A stretch of 64,000 nucleotides of DNA from Candidatus Methylomirabilis sp. GTDB lineage: Bacteria; Methylomirabilota; Methylomirabilia; Methylomirabilales; Methylomirabilaceae. Positions 57,528 through 64,000 of the stretch are shown here, piece by piece. The translations under genes and the position numbers were made by a program. The notes beneath the pieces were generated by a model. It made no database searches. It saw only the letters and a list, made by a program, of their open reading frames with translations, and was not told the origin of the DNA. The stretch lies in contig NZ_JAQUOY010000004.1 in the NCBI RefSeq assembly GCF_028716865.1, positions 1-64,000 of the forward strand, given 5' to 3'. Numbering within the stretch: position 1 is the first letter of the stretch; each line of letters starts with the position of its first letter.

Positions 57528-57557
57528 TTGACAGCTTCCCGTCGTTTTTGATATAAA
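57528..57557 (+). promoter_or_regulatory. Promoter of the intact M23 peptidase gene
   Basis: TTGACA (57528-57533), 18-bp spacer, TATAAA (57552-57557), nearly identical to 50863-50892 including the surrounding leader. Confidence 0.75.
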
Positions 57558-57631
57558 GGCACACTACCCTCTTAGCGCTCATCGGTTGTTCGTAGTTCGT
57601 AACAGAAACAGACTGGAAAGGATGCGGCTCG

Positions 57632-58597
57632 ATGGCGAAGAAGTTTTACACGGTCCTTATCCTTCCCGATGCCAGCTCTCAGATCCGAAGGTTCCATATC
57701 GCCAAGCCCCTCTTGAGCGCGCTTGCCGTCACCGCTGGGCTCATTTTCATTGCCTTTCTCTTCCTCATCTATCAGGCGGTGGGCCATACCGGTCACATGC
57801 TGGAGCTCCGTCAGCTTCGAACAACAGCAAACGAACAGGCCGACCTGCTACAGAAGTTTGAACATATCGAGAATCAAATGGCCAAGCTCAGGGAGTTTGA
57901 TCTCCGTTTGCGGACGGCTGCCGGTCTGGAGGTGAAGGATGCGGAGAGTTCGATTGTTGGCGTGGGCGGGGCGGATACCTTAAGTTCGAGTGCCTTGATG
58001 GTGGCGGCTCTTGCTCATCAGACCTCACGCACTGACCCTGCGGCCAAGATCAGGACGAACAATCTGGGCGGGGAACTCGACCGCTTAAGCCGCGAGATGA
58101 ACGATCGCAATAAGAGCTTTCAGGGTCTGATCGGATCGCTCGAGGCGAAGCGGAGCCTCCTGGCCTCTACCCCGACGATCTGGCCGGTCAAGGGATGGCT
58201 CACGGCCGGGTTCGGGCAGCGCCGCTCTCCCTTTACCGGGCAGCGACAGATGCACGAAGGAGTCGATATCGCGAATACCGTTGGGACACCGGTCATCGCC
58301 CCTGCCGACGGGATCGTCACGTATACGGGTCCGCTCGGCGGTTTCGGCGACGTGATCTCAGTCGATCACGGCCACAAGATCTCTACCTTCTATGCCCACT
58401 TGCAGCAGCACAAGGTATCCCAGGGTCAGCGGGTGAGAAGAGGGGATGTGATCGGCCTTGTGGGAGCAACGGGCCGCGTGACCGGGCCCCATCTTCACTA
58501 TGAGATCCAGGTGAACGAGGCGCCGGTTGATCCAACCAAGTATGTTATCGACCCGGAAGCGGTAAAATTTCTCGGGAATGGTGAATCGGCCGAGTAG
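57632..58597 (+). CDS. M23-family murein endopeptidase, membrane-anchored
   Basis: 321 residues. N-terminal cytoplasmic stretch, one TM helix (~31-50), a coiled coil (~55-170), then a LytM/M23 domain: Zn ligands in MHEGVDIANT and the HxH of GPHLHYEIQV, with YAHLQQHKVSQGQRVRRGD between. All four zinc-site positions appear present, so it should be active. Cleaves peptidoglycan cross-links or acts in division/elongation. Commonly found between prfB and secA. Confidence 0.92.
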   Translation: MAKKFYTVLILPDASSQIRRFHIAKPLLSALAVTAGLIFIAFLFLIYQAVGHTGHMLELRQLRTTANEQADLLQKFEHIENQMAKLREFDLRLRTAAGLEVKDAESSIVGVGGADTLSSSALMVAALAHQTSRTDPAAKIRTNNLGGELDRLSREMNDRNKSFQGLIGSLEAKRSLLASTPTIWPVKGWLTAGFGQRRSPFTGQRQMHEGVDIANTVGTPVIAPADGIVTYTGPLGGFGDVISVDHGHKISTFYAHLQQHKVSQGQRVRRGDVIGLVGATGRVTGPHLHYEIQVNEAPVDPTKYVIDPEAVKFLGNGESAE

Positions 58598-58630
58598 CGA
58601 TCGGATTACTTGGTTGCAGATTGTGGATAA

Positions 58631-58666
58631 AAACCCCTAGAGAAACAGATCCTCTAGGGGTTTTTT
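58631..58666 (+). terminator. Rho-independent terminator after the M23 gene
   Basis: AAACCCCTAGAG (58631-58642), nine-base loop, CTCTAGGGGTTT (58652-58663) with six T in all. Confidence 0.92.
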
Positions 58667-58701
58667 GTTACTGATTCAAAAATGCCCCCGCCCGTGTCCT
58701 G

Positions 58702-58744
58702 AAATCCCCCCAACCCCTCTTTTCAAGGGGGAGAAGGGGGATTT
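58702..58744 (+). repeat. AAATCCCCC / GGGGGATTT inverted repeat
   Basis: A 43-bp imperfect palindrome (AAATCCCCC at 58702-58710, GGGGGATTT at 58736-58744) with a CTTTTCAAG-like centre, typical of short dispersed palindromes in environmental genomes. One copy in the window. Confidence 0.6.
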
Positions 58745-58760
58745 GTATGCCGCTTTCGGA

Positions 58761-58789
58761 TTGAAGGCTTCCCGCTTCTGTGGTAGTAT
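58761..58789 (+). promoter_or_regulatory. Promoter for secA
   Basis: TTGAAG (58761-58766), 17-bp spacer, TAGTAT (58784-58789), about 43 bp before the start codon. Confidence 0.6.
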
Positions 58790-58831
58790 CCGCTCGAAAT
58801 CGCCTGTTAATAAGGAGGTGAGGACTCGAAG

Positions 58832-61657
58832 ATGTTTATGAAGTTAGTATCTAAGGTCGTTGGAACAAAAAACGAGCGCGAACTCAAGCGAATCAAGCCG
58901 ATGGTGGCTGCGATTAATGAGCTTGAGCCGACGCTGAAGGCGCTCTCGGATGATGATCTTCGCGACAAGACGATCGAGTTTAAGGAGCGGATCGCGCAGG
59001 GGGCAAGTGTCGACGATCTCCTCGTCGAGGCCTTCGCGGTCGTGCGGGAGGCCGGACGTCGCGTGCTCGCCATGCGCCACTTTGACGTCCAACTGCTTGG
59101 CGGCATCGTCCTGCACGAGGGCAAGATCGCTGAGATGGCGACCGGCGAAGGCAAAACCCTGGTGGCCACCCTCCCGGTCTATCTGAATGCCCTGGCGGGA
59201 AAGGGCGTCCACGTGGTGACCGTGAACGACTACCTGGCCAAGCGCGATAGCCAGTGGATGGGCGGCATCTACCGATTCCTCGGCCTCTCCGTGGGCCTGA
59301 TCCAGCACGACATGGACGACGCGACCCGCAAACGGTCCTATGACGCCGATGTCACCTACGGGACCAACAACGAATACGGCTTTGATTACCTCCGAGATAA
59401 CATGAAGTTTGCCGCCGCGGAGTTCGTGCAGCGAGAACTGCACTATGCCATTGTGGATGAGGTGGACTCAATCCTGATCGATGAGGCCAGAACGCCGCTC
59501 ATCATCTCCGGGCCGGCGGAGGAATCGACCGAAAAGTACTATCAGATCGACCGAATCATCCCACGACTGAAGCAGGGGGCCACCATTGTGGGTGGCAAGA
59601 TGTACGAGGCCGAGGCTCAGGTATCCGGGGATTATATGGTCGACGAAAAGGCGAAGTCGGTCGCCCTGACCGAGAGCGGTGTCGCCAAGGTGGAGAATCT
59701 GCTGGGGATCAAGAACCTCTACGACCCGGCCCATATGGACTTCGTCCACCACGTCCAGCAGGCGCTGAGGGCGCATGTCCTGTACAAGCTGGACGTCGAC
59801 TATGTGGTCAAGGATGGTGAGGTGGTGATCGTCGATGAGTTCACCGGCCGCCTGATGCCCGGGAGACGTTGGAGCGACGGGCTCCATCAGGCGGTTGAGG
59901 CCAAAGAGCGGGTGAAGATCGAACGGGAGAACCAGACCCTGGCCACCATCACCTTCCAGAACTACTTCCGGATGTACACCAAGCTGGCGGGGATGACCGG
60001 GACGGCCGATACAGAGGCGGCTGAATTCGCCCAGATCTACAATCTCGACGTAATGGTGATGCCGACGAACCAGCCGATGGTCCGAACCAACTACCCGGAT
60101 GTCATCTACAAGAGCGGACAGGAAAAATACGATGCCGTTGTGGAGGAGATCGCCGAGTTGCACAAGACCGGCCGGCCGGTCCTGGTCGGGACCACTTCGA
60201 TTGAGAAGAACGAAAAGCTCTCGGCTCTCCTGAAACGAAAGGGGATCCCCCATCAGGTGCTGAACGCCAAGCAGCACGAGCGGGAGGCGGAGATCGTAGC
60301 TCAGGCCGGTCGCTTCAAGGCGGTTACTATCGCCACCAATATGGCCGGTCGAGGGACCGACATTCTTCTGGGTGGCAATCCGAAGTTCCTGGCGGCGGAG
60401 CGGCTCCAGCGAGGTGAGGCGCCGGAGGAGAAGGTTGATCCTCAGGAGCGTGCCAACACCCTGACTGAGGTCCGTCAGATGCAGCACTATGGCCTGCTGG
60501 ATTTGTCGGTGAACGCCGAGGAGTATGCCGCGGCGCTGACCGTCGTTCACAAGCAGACCGAGGCCGAACACCAGCAGGTGGTCGCCCTGGGCGGCATGCA
60601 CATCATCGGGACCGAGCGCCATGAGGCCCGACGGATCGATAATCAGCTCCGGGGGCGCGCCGGTCGTCAGGGCGACCCTGGCTCATCCCGCTTTTATCTG
60701 TCGCTGGAGGACGATCTCCTGCGCCTGTTCGGGTCCGACCGCATCAGCAGCATCATGGAGAAGCTGGGGATGGAGGAGGGGGAACCGATTGAGCACGGCA
60801 TGGTCACCCGCGCGATCGAGACGGCTCAGAAGCGGGTAGAGGCCCACAACTTCGAGATCCGCAAGCATCTTATCGAGTACGACGATGTCATGAATACGCA
60901 GCGGAAGATCATCTACGCCGAACGCCGCAAGATCCTTGATGGAGAGGGCCTTCAGGATACCTTGGCGGAGATGCGGGGCGAGGTGATCGACGAACTGCTC
61001 TCGCTGTACGCCAATGAGGAGAGCTACGCCGAGCAGTGGGATCTGGCGGGCCTGACCGAGGCGGTGAAACGACAGTTCGACCTGGAGATCTCGTGGCCGC
61101 CGGAGGAAGTAGCCGGGCTCACCGTAGCGTCGCTGCGCGATAGCATCGAGGAACGAGCCCTCGAGGCCTACGAGGAGCGAGAGGCGAAGCTCGGCCCTGA
61201 GTTGATGCGGTACCTGGAGCGAATGATCATGTTGCAGGTGGTGGACGGGCAGTGGAAGGACCACCTCCTGGCCATGGATCATCTGAAGGAGGGAATCGGA
61301 CTTCGGGGATATGGCCAGAAAGACCCGCTCATCGAGTACAAACGCGAAGGCTTCGCGATGTTCGAGGCGATGGTCGAGCGGCTCAAGCAGCAGACGATTG
61401 AGTACCTCTACAGGGTCCAGGTAGCGCCTGCCGAGGCCCTCGCATTTGCGGAGGCGGGGGAAGCGCCATCGGGCGGAGGCGGGGACGGCGACCATGCCCT
61501 TCGTCCTCCATCCGGACCGCAGCCGAAAGCTGCCGAGCGCTCTCTCCGCCCGGTCGCCGCGGCCGCTCCTATCAAGGTCACCGGCACGAAGATCGGGCGG
61601 AACGATCCCTGCCCCTGCGGCAGCGGCCGGAAATATAAGAAGTGCTGCGGCGCGTGA
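58832..61657 (+). CDS. secA: Protein translocase ATPase SecA
   Basis: 941 residues. Walker [20 protein letters not shown] (~103), DEAD-type segment [20 protein letters not shown], preprotein cross-linking domain (~225-370), second motor domain with [20 protein letters not shown], scaffold/wing, and the C-terminal zinc motif [13 protein letters not shown] that binds SecB or ribosomes. AAGGAGG is 13 bases before the ATG, a long spacing. Drives Sec export of the many signal-peptide proteins here. Confidence 0.97.
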   Translation: MFMKLVSKVVGTKNERELKRIKPMVAAINELEPTLKALSDDDLRDKTIEFKERIAQGASVDDLLVEAFAVVREAGRRVLAMRHFDVQLLGGIVLHEGKIAEMATGEGKTLVATLPVYLNALAGKGVHVVTVNDYLAKRDSQWMGGIYRFLGLSVGLIQHDMDDATRKRSYDADVTYGTNNEYGFDYLRDNMKFAAAEFVQRELHYAIVDEVDSILIDEARTPLIISGPAEESTEKYYQIDRIIPRLKQGATIVGGKMYEAEAQVSGDYMVDEKAKSVALTESGVAKVENLLGIKNLYDPAHMDFVHHVQQALRAHVLYKLDVDYVVKDGEVVIVDEFTGRLMPGRRWSDGLHQAVEAKERVKIERENQTLATITFQNYFRMYTKLAGMTGTADTEAAEFAQIYNLDVMVMPTNQPMVRTNYPDVIYKSGQEKYDAVVEEIAELHKTGRPVLVGTTSIEKNEKLSALLKRKGIPHQVLNAKQHEREAEIVAQAGRFKAVTIATNMAGRGTDILLGGNPKFLAAERLQRGEAPEEKVDPQERANTLTEVRQMQHYGLLDLSVNAEEYAAALTVVHKQTEAEHQQVVALGGMHIIGTERHEARRIDNQLRGRAGRQGDPGSSRFYLSLEDDLLRLFGSDRISSIMEKLGMEEGEPIEHGMVTRAIETAQKRVEAHNFEIRKHLIEYDDVMNTQRKIIYAERRKILDGEGLQDTLAEMRGEVIDELLSLYANEESYAEQWDLAGLTEAVKRQFDLEISWPPEEVAGLTVASLRDSIEERALEAYEEREAKLGPELMRYLERMIMLQVVDGQWKDHLLAMDHLKEGIGLRGYGQKDPLIEYKREGFAMFEAMVERLKQQTIEYLYRVQVAPAEALAFAEAGEAPSGGGGDGDHALRPPSGPQPKAAERSLRPVAAAAPIKVTGTKIGRNDPCPCGSGRKYKKCCGA

Positions 61658-61670
61658 CAGGGGAAGCGTG

Positions 61671-61797
61671 CAGCGATCAGCTTTCAGCGGTTAGGGGTGT
61701 AGGCTGAAGACTGAGGGCTGAAGGATCCTCAAAGCCTTTCACCTTCAGTCTATTCACCTTCGGCCTTCTGCCTGGTGCTGAACGCTGAAGGCCGGCC
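61671..61797 (+). repeat. Heptamer repeat, copy D
   Basis: TAGGCTGAAGACTGAGGGCT units followed by complementary CACCTTCAGTCT and CTTCGGCCTTCTGCCT units, then GCTGAACGCTGAAGGC, filling the secA-thiolase gap. Confidence 0.6.
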
Positions 61798-61806
61798 AAG
61801 GGTAGC

Positions 61807-62967
61807 ATGATGCGCGGGGTGTCGGTCATTGGCATCGGGTGCACGCCGTTCGGGAAACAGAACGGCGTCGGCATCACTGACCTGGCGCTGCAGGCATGTC
61901 GGGAGGCTCTTCGCGATGCGCAGGTCCCCACGAGTCTGGTGCAGGCGTTCTACCTCGGCAACTTCGTCTCAGAGGCTCTCGTCCATCAGGGGTCACTGGC
62001 CCCGATCGTCGCGCATCGGCTCGGCTTCGGGTCGATTCCCTGTACAAAGGTGGAAGGGGCGTGCGCCTCGTCCGGTATCGCCTTCCGTCATGGGGTGCTG
62101 CTGATCGCATCGGGTCTCTGCGATATCGTACTCGCCGCCGGTGTCGAGAAGATGACCTCGGCGGAGACAGGGGCGGTGACGGAGGCGCTGGCATCGGCCG
62201 GCGACACGGAGAGCGAGATGCGACTGGGTCTTACTTTCCCTGGGACCTTCGGGATCATCATGCGACGGCATATGCACCAGTACGGAACAACGCGCGAGCA
62301 GGTAGCGATGGTTTCGATCAAGAACCGATCCAACGGCAGCGCCAATCCCAAAGCCCATTTTCAAAAGCCCGTGGCCTTGGAGGAGATCCTGGAATCACGG
62401 TTGATCTGCGATCCGCTTCGACTGTACGACTGTACCCCGATCAGCGATGGCGCTGCGGCTGCCGTCCTCTGCGCGGCCGATCTGGCAGCCGAGTTCACCG
62501 ATCGGCCGGTTGATGTCATCGGTTCCGGCCACGCCATGGGTCCCGCGACACTGTTCGAGATGGCGGACCTGACCACCTTCGAGGCCTCGGTGTCCGCCGC
62601 GCAGCAGGCCTACCGAGAGGCCGGTCTCGCCCCGAGCGATATCGATGTGGCGGAGGTGCACGATTGCTTCACCATCGCCGAGATCACGGCCATCGAAGAC
62701 CTGGGATTCGTCAAGAAAGGGCAGGGGGGACCAGCTGTCGCCGATGGACTCACGGCGCGTGACGGAAAGCTCCCGATTAACCCGAGCGGCGGCCTGCTGA
62801 GCAAGGGCCACCCGGTGGGCGCCACAGGCCTCGCCCAGATCTATGAGATCGTCGGGCAACTCAGGGGTGAAGCCATCAACCAGGTAAAGGACGCCCAGAT
62901 CGGCTTGGCTCACAACCTTGGTGGGACCGGAGCGGTCAGCACGGTCCACATCCTGAAGCGGCGATGA
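61807..62967 (+). CDS. Thiolase-family protein (DUF35-associated type)
   Basis: 386 residues. Nucleophilic Cys in KVEGACASSGIAFRHG, His in VAEVHDCFTIAEI and GGLLSKGHPVGATGLAQIYE near the C-terminus; the CxG motif of classical thiolases is replaced by HNLGGTGAVSTVH. This is the SCP-x/archaeal-type thiolase that pairs with a DUF35 OB-fold protein, which is the next gene (four-base overlap). Acetoacetyl-CoA synthesis/cleavage or another acyl-CoA reaction; substrate open. Confidence 0.9.
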   Translation: MMRGVSVIGIGCTPFGKQNGVGITDLALQACREALRDAQVPTSLVQAFYLGNFVSEALVHQGSLAPIVAHRLGFGSIPCTKVEGACASSGIAFRHGVLLIASGLCDIVLAAGVEKMTSAETGAVTEALASAGDTESEMRLGLTFPGTFGIIMRRHMHQYGTTREQVAMVSIKNRSNGSANPKAHFQKPVALEEILESRLICDPLRLYDCTPISDGAAAAVLCAADLAAEFTDRPVDVIGSGHAMGPATLFEMADLTTFEASVSAAQQAYREAGLAPSDIDVAEVHDCFTIAEITAIEDLGFVKKGQGGPAVADGLTARDGKLPINPSGGLLSKGHPVGATGLAQIYEIVGQLRGEAINQVKDAQIGLAHNLGGTGAVSTVHILKRR

Positions 62968-63293
62968 GGATGGCCTCATTCGAGGCGTTTGCGTGTGACG
63001 CCTGCAAGGGCCTGTTTGCCCGGCCTCAAAGCGCCTGTCGGCGCTGCGGGGCGCCCACCGTTCTGTCGGTGAACCTGTCGGGTCGAGGGACGCTCGCTTC
63101 CTTCACAACGATTCGGGTGGCGCCGACTGCCTTCCAGGGGCAGGAGCCGTACGACATCGCGGTCATCGATCTGGATGAGGGGCTGCGGATCACAGCTCGT
63201 CTCACTGTCCCGGAGGGAAGAGAGGCGGGGATCGGTGATCCGGCGATCTTTGAAGAGATGCGTCCGTATGGGCCGGCCTTTCGACTGATCTGA
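62964..63293 (+). CDS. DUF35 Zn-ribbon/OB-fold protein, thiolase partner
   Basis: 109 residues. Zinc ribbon FACDACKGLFARPQSACRRC then an OB-fold (RGTLASFTTIRVAPTAFQGQ, GLRITARLTV). In archaea such a protein bridges thiolase and HMG-CoA synthase and holds CoA intermediates. Start overlaps the thiolase stop (ATGA). Confidence 0.88.
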   Translation: MRMASFEAFACDACKGLFARPQSACRRCGAPTVLSVNLSGRGTLASFTTIRVAPTAFQGQEPYDIAVIDLDEGLRITARLTVPEGREAGIGDPAIFEEMRPYGPAFRLI

Positions 63294-63304
63294 GAGTGGG
63301 AGTA

Positions 63305-63345
63305 AATACTCAGGTAGATAGACTGAAGACTGAAGGCTGTTAGGG
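63305..63345 (+). repeat. Heptamer repeat, copy E left part
   Basis: TACTCAGGTAGATAGACTGA and further CTGAAGGCTG units, matching the left part of copy A (41697-41736). Confidence 0.55.
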
Positions 63346-63411
63346 GTAAAGCAGTAATCACACAACACTTCTGGCATTTGAGTTGGCTGATGACGTCGCA
63401 ATCTGTCGGAG

Positions 63412-63546
63412 CATTTGGACTTCTTGCCCAATGAGGAGTCCTCTCTGATAGAACTAAAGGTCGTAGAAACCGAGAAGGTCTTGAATGGCTTGATTCGTGC
63501 CTTGCGAGATAATGTAGAGCCTTCAGCCTTCAGCCTAAACGCCTAA
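63412..63546 (+). pseudogene. Four-helix-bundle (S23/IVP-type) protein remnant
   Basis: One frame reads HLDFLPNEESSLIELK, then ETEKVLNGLIRALRDN and PSAFSLNA before a stop at 63544, the typical C-terminal helix of four-helix-bundle proteins followed by the heptamer-encoded tail. No start or N-terminal half is present. Its last ~60 bp resemble copy A at 41.75-41.81 kb. Confidence 0.6.
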
Positions 63547-63574
63547 GTAGTTACGAGTGGGAGTGAGCGGCAGC

Positions 63575-64000
63575 ATGCTGACGATGGCGGGGATCCAGAT
63601 GGGGTGTGGAGCCGACCCTGTGGCGAATCTGGAAAGAGCGCTGAAGCTCAGCCGGGTCGCGGTCGAGCGGGGAGCAAAGATCATCTGCTTTGCGGAGTGC
63701 TTTGCCTGGCCCTGGTTTCCCCGTCAGGTCGATCAATCGCAGTTTGCCACCGCCGAGCCGGTCCCCGGACCGCTCAGCGAGACGATTGCCGCATTTGCGC
63801 GGGAATGCCAAGTCGTTGTCGTGGCGCCGATCTTCGAGCGCGGCGCCGATGCCGCCTGTTACAGTACGGCCCTTGTGTTTGACGCCGACGGGACCCTGCT
63901 GGGTCACTACCGGAAAAACCATATCCCGCAACTTCCGAACTATCAGGAACGGTCCTATTTCCAGCCTGGGAATCAGGGATTCCCCGTGTTCCATACCCGA
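63575..64000 (+). CDS. Carbon-nitrogen hydrolase (nitrilase superfamily), 3' partial
   Basis: 142 codons run off the right edge. ATG 63575 is likely; GTG 63563 is possible. Catalytic Glu in KIICFAECFAWPW and Lys in GHYRKNHIPQLPNYQE are visible; the Cys lies beyond the window. The segment around NYQERSYFQPGN resembles N-carbamoylputrescine amidase and related amidases. Substrate cannot be assigned. Confidence 0.85.
   Translation, partial: MLTMAGIQMGCGADPVANLERALKLSRVAVERGAKIICFAECFAWPWFPRQVDQSQFATAEPVPGPLSETIAAFARECQVVVVAPIFERGADAACYSTALVFDADGTLLGHYRKNHIPQLPNYQERSYFQPGNQGFPVFHTR

Overview
The window reads as a chromosomal segment of a GC-rich Gram-negative bacterium. Lnt, MltG, a lipobox-bearing TPR protein, a TolC/RND efflux set, TatA and a GspA/GspB pair all imply an outer membrane. 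The gene order (rplM-rpsI-argC-argJ-rpsB-tsf-pyrH-frr-cdsA), the glyA-nrdR-hem cluster, a PQQ dehydrogenase and abundant small intergenic repeats would suit a deep-branching lineage such as NC10 (Methylomirabilis-like). That placement is inference; no rRNA is present to confirm it.

Layout. 0-5 kb: the 3' end of a threonine synthase carrying a LeuA-type regulatory domain, a MagIII/EndoIII-like glycosylase, then ruvX-mltG-TPR lipoprotein-rlmN and initiator tRNA-fMet. 5-13.7 kb: a two-TM protein, tRNA-Glu, a YvlD-like membrane protein with a fatty acyl-AMP ligase, a YdcF protein, bactofilin, clpB and a GrdB-family gene read through an in-frame TGA. I interpret that gene as a selenoprotein with U-x-x-C and a SECIS-like hairpin. 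13.8-21.2 kb: glyA-nrdR followed by a tetrapyrrole operon (ccsA/hemX-like, hemA, hemC, cobA-hemD fusion) and maf. 21.2-23.8 kb: a decayed accessory patch with a truncated DUF2971 gene, a VapBC remnant, an orphan HigA antitoxin, a MazG-like pyrophosphohydrolase, a RAYT-type repeat and a broken DedA gene. 23.8-29.8 kb: a minus-strand CusCBA/CzcCBA metal efflux operon. 30-35.7 kb: GspA-GspB, a PQQ dehydrogenase, an ankyrin protein and an ABM monooxygenase. 35.8-50.8 kb: core genes valS-birA-coaX, tatA (opposite strand, with a zinc ribbon), ribosomal proteins, argCJ, translation and lipid genes, and prfB with its programmed +1 frameshift. 50.8-58.6 kb: two related M23-peptidase loci with nearly the same promoter. 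The first is cut to its N-terminus and runs into a 2037-residue mosaic secreted protein (seven-unit propeller, a perfect 590-bp internal duplication, an AT-rich middle, DUF11-like and Ig-like domains). 58.8-64 kb: secA, a thiolase/DUF35 pair, remnants of a four-helix-bundle gene and the start of a nitrilase-family gene.

The strongest items for follow-up are the unannotated-looking selenoprotein at 12.9-13.7 kb, the chimeric giant gene at 51.2-57.3 kb, the ThrC-LeuA fusion at the left edge, a structured leader before rpsB, and a dispersed heptamer repeat family that appears partly derived from four-helix-bundle gene tails.
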